Source: Ophioderma brevispina
Taxonomy: Eukaryota; Echinodermata; Ophiuroidea; Amphilepidida; Ophiodermatidae
NCBI GenBank assembly: GCA_023653785.1
Contig: JAMKCH010019773.1
Location: 1 to 64,000, forward strand
Direction of reading: 5' to 3'
Length of the DNA stretch: 64,000 bases
Part shown: piece after piece, positions 34,945 to 44,911 of the stretch
Numbering within the stretch: the first letter of the stretch is position 1
Layout: the number at the start of each line of letters is the position of its first letter
The notes under the pieces: generated by a model
The model's database searches: none
Told to the model about the DNA's origin: nothing
What the model saw: only the letters and a program-made list of their open reading frames with translations
Made by a program: the position numbers and the translations under genes

Positions 34945-35675
34945 GTTGTATAGATATTGAAGTTGCGTTGTTTTTTATTGGAAAAGGGTATAGCATTTGT
35001 GAGAGGCAAAATAAAAACATGGGGAATCAGCAAAATCAAGAATTTCTACAAATAACTTGATTGTAAAGTAAAAAAAAAAAAACCAATGGAATAAAAAAGC
35101 CAAACTTCACACTCAGTTACCCATTAACCCGAAAAGGTCCACATTTTGCTCAATAGTACCAAAAAGAGGTTAAAAATCAGGCGAGTCTAAAAAGGATAAA
35201 TTGTTTTGTTTGAGGAGAAGGGTAATTCCTTTTGATCTGACATAGGCCTTTAACAGAAGGGGGATTTTTCACCGCAAAATTCTGTCGGCGGCCGTTGGCA
35301 TTGATGTCGTCCTCTGTCTCTGCCTGTAACCGTCAAACACAACCCTTGGGTATGTGGGTAGCGGTGTATGCAAGTAATACCATGCACTGGGTTGTTGGGC
35401 TTGGAGAAGCGGTGGACCAGTTGGGCGCAGAGGCAAATGGTGTACATTGTATGGAAACGTGCTGAGGAAGGTGATGACAAGATTTTTAAGAAAGATAAGG
35501 AAAGAAGACATGGAGAAGCAAGTGGAGCGGCACAGAGTAGGAAGGTTAGGTTGAGGTTGGAGGGAGCACTGAAATGGCAAATGAAAGGATGGGGTAAGGG
35601 CGAATTGCTGTGAGTGTGAGTAAATCGGCCCCCTGTTCACGGCGAAAACAGATTTAATAGCTTGGATTTCACCAC

Positions 35676-35842
35676 CACCACCACCTCCTACTTTTTCCTC
35701 CTCCTCCTACCTCAACCACCACCAACACCACTTCCTCATCCTCGCCCTCCTCATCTCCATCCTCATCCTCCTCCTTCATCATCTCGCCTCTCCCCTCCTC
35801 TTCGTCTCATCTCATCCTCCTCCTCCTCCTCCTCCTCCTTAG
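35676..35842. repeat. Pyrimidine-rich (ACC/TCC)n tract
   Basis: About 165 bases of CACCACC, CCTCCTC and TCATCCTCC units in an ELP2 intron. Frames across it give only Pro, Ser and Leu runs. Nothing functional is claimed. Confidence 0.85.
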
Positions 35843-36062
35843 ATTTCACCTGGGCACAGAAAGGCAAAAGCTAAGCTCTGAGGGTTAATGCCTGGCAGGC
35901 ACCGAGAGGCACTCAGTTATGTTTTCACGCTAAATCCCCAGGAGGTAATAGTGGGCAAAAAAAATAACCATGAATGCCTTTGTGTGGCTCTTGGTCTCAT
36001 TAGGGCTGAATAGTGGTTAATTGTGGCAATTACTCAGGTTGTAATTTTTTCTTTTCATTTAG

Positions 36063-36188
36063 TCCCCATATACGTGTTGCTGGAGATGATAGTAAGGTTT
36101 ATCTGTATGAGAAAAAAGATTGCACAGTTTACAAAAGTTCAGTCCTTGCAGCCACGAGATGTATCAGAGGAGTGAATTGCTATTCATG
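36063..36188 (+). CDS. ELP2 exon (N-terminal propeller blade)
   Basis: Flanked by TTTCATTTAG and GTAAGT. One frame reads RVAGDDSKVYLYEKKDCTVY and ends IRGVNCYSW. Another frame in the middle reads QFTKVQSLQ, closer to the animal ELP2 segment QFQKVLSL. The expected order in ELP2 is VPI, a GNDD-like turn, then a blade ending W-I-R-G-V. The phase into the next exon is off by a base, again implying indels. Confidence 0.75.
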
Positions 36189-36356
36189 GTAAGTTAGTTG
36201 TGGGTAGGTGCTGTTGATGAAATTAAACATTAAACAGAAGTAATTTAGATGATGGGTCATTAAGAGTGGGTGTATTGGTGATTGGAAAATCTCCTCTACT
36301 ACTGATCTACCCACCGATTATTTCAACATGACTGAATCTGTAAAATTCACGAAAAC

Positions 36357-36567
36357 CAGTGGTGTAACCAGAGTGGGGGACAGGGGGCAGCGCCCCTTGT
36401 GGAGAATCTTGCTCCCCTGTGGAATTGGTGATTTTCGGCACACACGCCAATTTACAGCGAAAACAACATAGGCCTATACTATCTAAAAATTTTAATATAT
36501 GCTTGCCCCCTGTAAATATATGTTCCCCCCTCCTTTTCCCCCTTGAAAAAAACTGGTTATGCCAGTG
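36357..36567. mobile_element. hAT-like MITE with 8-bp target duplication
   Basis: Termini are CAGTGGTGTAACCAG and, in complement, CACTGGCATAACCAG. Flanks are ACGAAAAC on the left (36349-36356) and ATGAAAAC on the right (36568-36575), identical at 7 of 8 positions. The 211-bp interior is non-coding and has G-runs on one side and C-runs on the other. Terminal sequence and duplication length fit hAT non-autonomous elements. Confidence 0.8.
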
Positions 36568-36845
36568 ATGAAAACGAGCATAAAAAATAACAATACAATG
36601 CCATAGTAACAATAATTTAAAATACCTCAGTGAGAACAAGCAATTTTCCTAGCGCACTGTATATGGTGGTTATTACAAAGGATGAATTTTTATCATGAAT
36701 ATATGCTTTTGTTCATGTACAACAAGAGGACTTTCTTAATGTACAGTGTGTGTTATGGTATGGAAAATTCCTTACACATGGTCATTCAAAAAATATATCG
36801 ATATTGGATTGCTATCAGGCCGATCGGCTTACCAAAATATTGGTA

Positions 36846-37136
36846 TGGCGGGCTGGTGTAGTGGCTCATCCACTCGCCTTTCACTAATGTGGCCCAGGTT
36901 CGACTCCCTGCGGAGCCAGTGTCGTACGTGAATTTGGTTGCTGATCCATACCCATCCTCGCAGGTTTTCTCCATGAACTTTGGTTTCCTCCTGCATCTAA
37001 AATTGGACTTCTTTCCATAAAGCTGCCTTTATCATTTTGGATTTACTCTTTGTGTTGTAGCAGCCTAAGGCACTCCACAGCACTTTGATGGATTTGTCAC
37101 ACGTGATAAGAATTAAATATTATTTTTATTATTATC
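36846..37136 (+). mobile_element. tRNA-derived SINE, family 2, intact copy
   Basis: The head contains A box TGGTGTAGTGG (36854-36864) and B box GGTTCGACTCC (36897-36907) with normal spacing. The core then has CTCGCAGGTTTTCTCC and TTTGGTTTCCTCCTGC. The tail is a TATTATTTTTATTATTATC-type run at 37114-37136. It shares the core with the interrupted SINE at 15998-17215. It lies in an ELP2 intron in the sense direction. Confidence 0.8.
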
Positions 37137-37218
37137 AGCCAATAGCGATAGCCTTAATCTACATTGTTGAGTCTATCTTGTTTTGCTTGTTTTTACCTTT
37201 TCTTTGTCTTTCTTGTAG

Positions 37219-37377
37219 ATAACAATGACCTTCTCCTTGCGAGTTGTTCTCAAGATTGCTTTATTCGCATCTGGAGGATATCTCAAGATGACACAAATGA
37301 AAGTACAAAGAGCAAGGATAAAGAAGAGTTTGAAGAGATAAGGCTTAAAGAAAACTGCTTCAATGTCGCACATAGAG
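37219..37377 (+). CDS. ELP2 exon (SQD-IRIW blade), intact
   Basis: Begins after TTTCTTGTAG and ends before GTAAAG. It reads without interruption DNNDLLLASCSQDCFIRIWR, then an acidic linker, then EIRLKENCFNVAHR. LASCSQD followed by IRIW is a hallmark WD blade of ELP2, and the IRLKEN segment is also characteristic. 159 bases, starting in phase 2 and leaving one base, which matches the next exon. One of three recognised exons with no frame error. Confidence 0.95.
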
Positions 37378-37606
37378 GTAAAGCCATTGCTCTTATTTGG
37401 AAGTAGTAATTTTCAAGGGTATGTGTTTGTAAATGTGTTAATTATTTTGTTTTGATAAGAAAGTTAAGGGTATTATGGGTAAAATGAAAAATGTACCTTT
37501 ATTAACAATAACCTGTTCAATAAAAACAAGAACATTCAAATTTTTTCATTCTCAGCGTGTGTTAATTGAATGACTTGTAAATAAAAATTTGTTGTATGTT
37601 GCTTAA

Positions 37607-38152
37607 AGCAATAATAGCACATTTTTTTGAAGAGCGCCCCCCATTTTTCAAAAAAATTGAGATTTTTACACGGTTGCATTGGTAACTGGCTAGTAAACTA
37701 TACCTGTGAATGGTTAAGCTCGAAAATGTCTATGTGTCGCAAACGAAGGAATTTGGTAATTAGAATAATTAATATTGGGGATCTCCTATAATAATTCAAC
37801 GGCTGCTGGAAACAGCCTTCCAATATCAAAAAACCAGGAAATAGCACCATGTACGTGTCTACGCTCATCCATTAGTTGTTTTATTAGTTCAGGCAAGTCA
37901 AGTTAGAGGTAATTTTCTTTGAGGTGGCACTATTTCATCATGGACGTAGATAAACTTAACATTTCCAGTTCTGCCGTTAAGTACAATTTTGGATCCCAAT
38001 TCTAATTACAAAATCGCTTATTTTATGATAAATATGCATTTTTTAGCATACTCGTTCGCAGGTATAGTTTCCTAGACAATTGCCAACATAACTCTGCAAA
38101 AATATCAAATTTTGAAAATTGGGGGCGCTCTTCAAAAATATGCTGTTATTGA
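37607..38152. mobile_element. Complete TTAA-flanked MITE, about 546 bp
   Basis: The element sits between TTAA at 37603-37606 and TTAA at 38153-38156. Ends are long inverted repeats: AGCAATAATAGCACATTTTT with GAAGAGCGCCCCCC on the left and, in complement on the right, CAATAACAGCATATTTTTGA with the same GAAGAGCGCCCCC. Copies or fragments occur at 2250-2640 and about 59870-60022, also at TTAA. Non-coding. TTAA duplication suggests piggyBac or Kolobok transposase. Confidence 0.85.
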
Positions 38153-38194
38153 TTAACATCATTATTTAATTTTATGTTATTGTTACAATTACAG

Positions 38195-38290
38195 ATGTTG
38201 ACATAGCATTTACAGTAACATTAGAATCAGTAATGGCTGGACATGAACAGTGGGTGTATGGAATACAATGGCAACCCCCAACATACACAG
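38195..38290 (+). CDS. ELP2 exon (AGHE blade), intact
   Basis: Flanked by AATTACAG and GTAATG. It reads [20 protein letters not shown] and then [12 protein letters not shown]. The VTLES-V-AGHE-W-V pattern matches the ELP2 family closely. 96 bases; phase 2 in and 1 out agree with both neighbours. Confidence 0.95.
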
Positions 38291-38628
38291 GTAATGGCAC
38301 AGGTCCAAGGTAGAAGTTTTGGCAAGTATATTTACTACCACCAGTTCTGGCCTAGAAATAGATTTGCTAGTATTCAAATAGATTCTTGGATTCTTGTAAG
38401 TGTTTATAATTCAAGGTAAATTAAAAAAAGCTGGTTTAGATCAGGTTGTAAGATGCTGAGGTAGATTTCAAAGAGATTTGATTGGGATAGGTTAAAAAGT
38501 ATGTATTAAATAGCACAATATTTTTTACAATGAGTGAAATATTTGTTACAATGAGTAAAATATTTTATTGGTAATTTTATAAAAAGTTAATGTTAATTAC
38601 TAGAAATGATGATTCATTAACCGTACAG

Positions 38629-38729
38629 GGTCCTCCAGACATCAAGAGATGTGCCTATTATCAGCCTCCATGGACAAGACTATGATAGTATGGAGACCAG
38701 ATAAGGAGTCTGGAGTGTGGCTGGATCAG
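38629..38729 (+). CDS. ELP2 exon ([11 protein letters not shown] blade), intact
   Basis: Starts after CCGTACAG and ends before GTAAAC. The translation [20 protein letters not shown] continues [25 protein letters not shown], then ESGVWL-Q are highly conserved in ELP2. 101 bases, ending in phase 0, in agreement with the following exon. Confidence 0.95.
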
Positions 38730-40082
38730 GTAAACTGACTTAAAGGGATAAGCTGTCTTAAAAGGATAAGCTGTAATTTGCTAATCCAGAACATCAAAAA
38801 AAATCAAAATCCATAAAAGGTATCCTTGTTATGGGCATGGATATGCCAACATAACCTGCAAGTGGTAAGCTTGAATTCTGTATATTAACTCTCTGCGTGC
38901 GTCAGGCGAGTATACTCACCCAAAGATGAATTTTGGTCAATTTTTGTCTTGTTATAAACATTTTCAAATTATTTATTATCATGAGCATATTCATAATCAG
39001 CATGAAAAATGCATTTAAATGAGTCAAAAGAAGCACTAGCCTTTGTTGTTTGTTTTTAGATGGCATCCCAAATGACCTGCAAATATTTGGAAAGCCATCT
39101 CAAATGACACTGACTTCTGTCTTATAACTTAAACAGAATTGCCCAGTGTGGAGACAAAACAGTGCATTCTGTCTGATTTTAGAATTTCTAGGGTGCATTT
39201 AAAAATTTCAACTTGAGAAAAAAACAAGCCTTTCTCTGCAAATGTCCTAGATTTTAAAGCATGATATTGTGCACCATGACCTGTGTCCCTGACAGTTTTG
39301 ACCCTCAAAAGTGAACAGTATTTATCTTTGTTTATTGACCGATTGTTTATGACTGATGTATGTACCACTAATAGGCGTGTTTAGTGTACCTTTTGAGATG
39401 CCTCAATGCAGGTTCAATTGCACAAGAGAGGGGTTGACAAATTCTTTAATAATTCTTTTTTTAAACTATTTGTGTTTTTTTCCTAAAAAAAGTTAGTTCA
39501 GTGGAATTGTATACACTTATCCCTGATTTATGAGTTCAAAGGTTGCATTTCGGGGAATTCTTGCACCTCATTTTCTCCCAGGTTACTTGATATCCCCAAG
39601 AACATGTTAATTTTATAAATTTCAGTTGATGATGCATTTCGATGTTCGAGAAAGTGTTCTATTCCCTGCCGAGACTTACGTGTGTAATTTTAAAAAAATG
39701 CCAATCAAGAGTAGATCAAAAAATATGAACATAAGATTTGGCACACATGCTGCTACTTAGCCAACAGTTCAGATGATATAAGAGCTCAATTGTTTTAAGG
39801 TTAAGTCGGTGGAGAGGCTGGGATCACGAATTGCCCCTTTAGTATAATAATTTTTTTTAAAACAGAGGGGATTAGGTGAATTCACATGGAATTACTCACT
39901 TCAGTTTCTAGTGGTTTTCCATCAGTCATAGGACATTGACAAAAGGAACACAAATGAAACAAATGAGATGGACGACAAACCAAAAGGGATCATTGATGCT
40001 TGATTGTAGTGATTGATTGATTGAATCAATTGATTACACTCATTGATACATTATGTTCTTTATCACTACATTTCCCTTGCAG

Positions 40083-40222
40083 GTTAGAGTGGGAGAAGGT
40101 GGGGAAACAATCTGGGTTTGTATGGGTGCCAATTTAGTCCGGACGCTGTCAATCATGGCACATGGTTTCCAAGGTGCTCTACCCCCTGGGACCAAGCGAC
40201 CAATCACAGCCCAGACTCACAG
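40083..40222 (+). CDS. ELP2 exon (RVGEVGG-like blade), frame-shifted
   Basis: Begins after CCCTTGCAG in phase 0 with VRVGEGGE, then needs a shift to GNNLGLYGCQFSPD, another to SIMAHGFQGAL and another to WDQATNHSPDSQ before GTATGT. Together these follow the ELP2 order (VRVGE, GFYGCQF, AHAFHGAL, W). Three frame changes in 140 bases, with both splice sites intact, point to base-level errors. Confidence 0.85.
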
Positions 40223-40631
40223 GTATGTGAAATCAGATTTACTATTGAAAGTAATTTTTTTTTCATGGGATTCCATACAGCTTTTAGAATTTGTATCATA
40301 GCACTAATATTTTAGCCTAGTTCTATGGGCTGTGTTTTTGGTGGGCACCAGCTAGAGCTGGCGGACCACTTAGCAATCCGTGTGCGTGCGTATATGTGTG
40401 TTGTGTGGCATAAATGTTAATTTTTTTTAATTCTCAGTTGAAAGTTGAAGTTCAACAAAACTGGGGCATAGGTGCACCATGGATCCCTAATATGTTGATG
40501 TGGTCAAAGGTTAATGTGCCAAGGGTCAAAGATCATGGAGCGCCCACAGCTTATATTCTTTGAAGATGTGAGTGCGAAAGCCGAGAAGACGCAAAATAGT
40601 GAAATTGCCACAAATTTTTTTATACTTACAG

Positions 40632-40794
40632 GTTGTTGAGCAGTGGTCGCCAGCTGTGACAAGTTGGCGGCCATTTTGAAGGGGTGCAAGACCTAGACTG
40701 GGAACCAGAGGGGCAGTTTCTGGTGTCAGTAAGCGTGGATCAGTCCACAAGACTTCATGCCCCTGGATCAGGGAAGGAAAACAGGTATGTTGTC
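40632..40794 (+). CDS. ELP2 exon (GHFDGVQDL-like blade), one frameshift
   Basis: Starts after ATACTTACAG with VVEQWSPAVTS; after one extra T it continues GGHFEGVQDLDWEPEGQFLV and SVSVDQSTRLHAPW, ending before GTATGT. The G-H-F-G-V-Q-D-L and DQ-TRL-APW blocks are diagnostic of the ELP2 middle region. This is the last ELP2 exon found. The C-terminal propeller exons must lie beyond the DIRS block, outside the window or in sequence too damaged to see. Confidence 0.9.
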
Positions 40795-40857
40795 AAAGGT
40801 CAGGTGCAGGGGTGATATACTCCCATCAGATTTAAGCAGGAACGATGTTGTATAGCT

Positions 40858-40985
40858 TAAAGGTGCAACGGAGAGATGTACATATTCAGGTGTCCTAAAA
40901 ATCGAAAGTACTGATTTTTGCCTTCATGTAAAGCGTTCTATCAAAAAATAGCCCCATCTAAAAAGGTTAAACTGATAGTTTCTGG
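40858..40985 (+). repeat. Interspersed repeat D, copy 2, cut by DIRS left end
   Basis: Parallels 31385-31515 up to TTTCTGG at about 40985, where the DIRS inverted terminal repeat starts. It marks the left insertion border in the intron after the last ELP2 exon. Confidence 0.6.
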
Positions 40986-41175
40986 TTGTATTTTATCCAT
41001 TTATTAAATTACGAAATGAATCAACTAGTGCATTTTTGTGCTCACAAATGCCTCGAGACACCCCTTATGCCACATAAAAATTTCGGTGCGCCCATGCCAA
41101 GTAGCGCTCCCACGCTAGCATCGGTAAGCCCATCTCAAGCCACTGGCATCCATGATCCTTTGCTCATCTTTTTTG
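40986..41175 (+). repeat. DIRS inverted terminal repeat, left copy
   Basis: Runs from TTGTATTTTATCCATTTATT through CAACTAGTGCATTTTTGTG, a CTCGAGACACCCCTTATG block, GGTGCGCCCATGCC and CCCACGCTAGCATCGG to GATCCTTTGCTCATCTTTT. The same sequence is at 51602-51800 (same orientation) and, inverted, at 59170-59374. Confidence 0.85.
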
Positions 41176-41869
41176 AGGGCTATTCGGGGCCCTTCTTTTT
41201 TTTTTTTGGGCACCCTGTTGATGAATTTTTATTGGATATTTATTAAACCCCCAATAATTTTTCCCCCTTATCGCCTATTATTGGAGACATATATATATTA
41301 TATAGCATTCTGGCGGATGTTTTGTACAACTACTGTTATCGGAGCTTTGGTGGATGACGTGCTGATGATGTTTGTGAAGATTTTTCAAGATGGGAATTCG
41401 GAGGATCAGAATGCGGAAGTTCAGAATTCGGAAGATCAGGAATCGGAAGATGTGAATAAGGGGGTTTAAATTATGTTTTATCCCTTCACATGGTTGCACG
41501 CGAGCCTCAGGCCGTTTTTTGCGTCGCTCGTTAATGCGGGTAGTAAGTGGGCTTATTCCTGCCAGGTTTAGCTCCCCCCTTTGTAAATCCACAATTTGAC
41601 CGCCAGGGATGTGGGGATATGTCCTGTCTCGTGTCTGCTCCCGCATTAATTTCATATTTTCTCTTTCGCCCTGTTATAGCCTCACGGTGCAACAATGTTC
41701 ATCTGTGTTTCTCAGTTGTATTCCAGCTCGTGCCGTGAATATTCTAATTTTTCAAGATTTCGGGGGGGGGGGGGGTTGCCCGGCGTCGTCTTGTATCGTC
41801 CGTCATGTCTCCTTGGCCTTATTATCTACATGGATATCAAGGTTCTCGGGCACGGCGTGTTTAATACGG

Positions 41870-42875
41870 TAATACAGAGATGCCAAACTTCCGATTTTAA
41901 TCGGAAACTCGATTGTTTGTAAATTTTTGGGATTAAAATACGATTTTTTTCATATTTCAGATTTTTTTACTTTTACGATTTTTTATTGTTTGATCGTAGA
42001 TTTGATTTTTAACGGAATTCTTGGTTATCATAATCTGATCTCTCAGACTTGATTGCACTCAAAAGTACATCGGTATATTAAATAGGTTTGGTACATCGCG
42101 CTTTTGTATAAGAGACTAGCATAAATGCAAAGGCATGTCACCCTGGCATGCAAGCATGCTCTATCGGAAAAATACCGATGAAGCGACAAATGAACAGGCA
42201 AATTAATTACAAGCCTTGGAACAAACAGTTTTTAAAAGACATCGAGAAAGAAGTAAAGGACAAGTTTCAATGTCGTTTACTCATAGAGAATGGCGATAAC
42301 TTTGCAGTTACATAGGAAGACAAATTAATTGGGTAGGTTGTTAAACAGTGTTAAGTGACGTCAAGTCTTCAAAATTTTGATTCATTGCTGCAATTTTGAA
42401 GGGATGAATGTTTGCAACTGCGTAGTAGCTATCACTTGATGCCAAGGAACTGAACTGCAAAGGAAAAGTCCCCAAACCGCGCGGAGCGTTCTTGTACCAT
42501 AACATTATGTTTACTATGCCTTTACTACTGAAAAGTTGAATTTGATCAAACAACATGACTAGTAGGTGAGATGAATTTGGGAAGTCCCAGAACTAAGGCT
42601 TTAGCCCCATTCTTCACATTTACAGTTAATTTTAAATCTTTTGGAATGATATTTTACTCTCAGAAATGGTTTTCCTGTAGCTCTAAATGTGCAGAAACCC
42701 TCTGGCTTCGAGGGGCTTCGTCCCTCGACACCCACCGGGGCGTTGCCCCTGGACCCCACCAGGGGCCCTTAAGAGGGCCCCTGCACCACCCGGCCTTAGG
42801 GGCGATTACTCCGGTCTGTTCGCTCCCTCCGGCATTTTCCGATTTTTTTCCCAACTACCATTCGCCATCTTGTAT
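41870..42875. mobile_element. About 1-kb insertion inside the left DIRS copy
   Basis: Left and right DIRS copies align on both sides (41.82-41.87 and 42.87-43.1 kb against 58.43-58.57 kb), but this segment exists only in the left. It includes a T-rich part at 41.93-42.0 kb and a GC-rich island at 42700-42830 of hairpin-prone CTTCG and GGGGCCC-type phrases. No protein or clear inverted ends were recognised, so the element type is unknown. Confidence 0.55.
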
Positions 42876-43089
42876 ATAAAATCCGCTGCATGTTAGTTCT
42901 ACTTTGATGTGTTGCAGAAAGGATGTCCCGACCGGCCACTCGCGATGTTTGAGTGTAAGGAGTCCTTCGAAGACAAGAAAGAAACCCCTCATGAACATGT
43001 GTGTGAAGTGCTGTTAGTGTTCAAGAGAAGGACCAGGATATATATACACTACTAGTATAGTCAAGAATTGGACAATCCAGAGAATTAGT

Positions 43090-44620
43090 ATTTGGACGAA
43101 TTGGATGTGTATATGGAGAGAAAGACAAGACGATTTAAGGGCCAAGCTACAACGTTCAAGTCTCCGTCCAGGGCATCTCCCCTCAGGGTCAGCGACCAGC
43201 GAAGACTCTACTCATCTATTTCTACCAATCCTAGACCAATCAAGATCTTACCTTTGATTATAATCTCCAGGCGATACTACTTCCGTGGTTGCAGAGGCTA
43301 CATAACAGGTTTATAGGGCAGTTCGCCCAAGCCACACCATTCTTCTATGAAGATAAGGGCCTATGAGTATGGGAATCAGAGGGATTTAAGTGAATAATTC
43401 GCCTGGCTAATCTATCCACTCCTTCCATTCATAGTGAATTGGAAGATTATAAGTGGTTGAGTAGTCGGACGATCCGACGCTCTACAAGTATTAAAGTAAT
43501 CAACAATGGCCTCTTATTGTACCGGTCGGTTACCGGTAAGGGGACCGCAGGCTTCACGGCGATCTACACTTGAGGTACCAGATTGCGAATCAAGTATTCA
43601 ACTTTGAGATAACTGGGCCTCGGGCCAGATGAGGATTCTCAATGTGAGCAGTCAGGCTGTCACATATCTCCGTCGAGTAATAGAATAAGCCGCTATCAAC
43701 GGGCATCCGTGGTGTTGCATATGTTTATAGGTTGAGGAACCGTGGGTAGCAGTCAATAGAAATAGAGCCCATCGACCATTGTTAAGGACCTATTTATGAT
43801 GATAGAGACATTGGACAACGGTTACCGGTGGTACCCGTATGACCGGAGGCTTTTTCGTGGTGGCTCGATAGCATTGTGTGATGATGTTATAGACATAATT
43901 CATGCGTGTCATGATTATTCTAGAGTCTGTTATTACTTGTATCGGGACGTGCTTCAAGTCCGGGGTTTAACTCGGTTCTCTTACTGCAAGACCCGTCCGA
44001 TGTTACGTAATTAATGACGGGTCATGAGTTAGTTATACAAGAAAATGGTCTTTCATACGGCGATAGTGGAGGTAGATATTCTTTCAACACTAGTCAGAGC
44101 TTCTCCTCCACGGCTCGAGAAAGTTAGAGTTGTCGAAGCTGAGACGTGTTATTCAAGAAGAGAAAGTTCTTACTCCGCCTCTTGCAGGAGTACAGTTGTT
44201 TACCAGTCCGGCCTGTCCCGTCTGCCTACCGATCGACGGGCGTTACGGGGTTCTTGTTGAAAGTGTTCGACCGGTTTCCGTCGAGCTTACCGTAGGCCGT
44301 AACATGTTTCCGGATGTAATAGCTTCTTACCTTTTCTCCATGGAAACCAAACCGTCTTTCATCTAGTCAACCATCGGGCCGTTGTCTACCATTTTTAACC
44401 GTGCATTCTCCGTCTGCCATACCAGTCTAGAAAAGCGTCTAGCCGTCGTCGTGCCTTCAGAAATGTTCCTCCTCTCCCGTTCACTCATCTCGTACCGTGA
44501 AGGTGTGAAGATAGATTCCGTGTTCTGGTCTTTAGACGCCGCTCGACTTCCAGAGGTTTAGTTTCGTAGCAGTCTTCGGAGGAATTCATGTCATAGTCGT
44601 TGGCGTTCTCCGTAAAGAGA
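43090..44620 (+). pseudogene. DIRS gag-like ORF1 region, left copy
   Basis: Frame pieces here are mirrored in the right copy (about 56.85-58.27 kb, - strand), including the GGCGATAG..TTCTTTCAACAC and GACGGGC segments. A 78-codon piece begins MSKLRRVIQEEKVLTPPLAG. By position before the reverse transcriptase it should correspond to the DIRS ORF1 (structural, gag-like) gene. No conserved gag motif is identified, so this is a positional inference. Confidence 0.45.
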
Positions 44621-44911
44621 TAGCTCTATCGTTAAGAACTCTTTCTCCACTCCGCCTAGAGGGTCTCATTCAAGTAGCAAGAGAAGACATCATGATTCTC
44701 CTAGCCATATTTATGAAAAGTTTTAGAGGCCCTTTGGATAGTTTCTTCATGTCGGGGACAAGTTCTATGATCAGAGGGTTATTTCTGGATCAAGACATAG
44801 TGATGACTTTTTCATATCTTGATACTAAAGGGAATCCAGATCCGATTATGTTTTAGGAAGGCAGTTTCTACTCCGACGCGAACGTTCCTCTGGCAACAAT
44901 GCCATAGCCTC

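Noticed and set aside
35368..35640. Open frames on both strands in an ELP2 intron
   Set aside because: No family resemblance, no splice context, and they fall between well-placed ELP2 exons.
36846..36920. A real tRNA gene
   Set aside because: A and B boxes are present, but the rest does not fold as a tRNA and a SINE core and tail follow.
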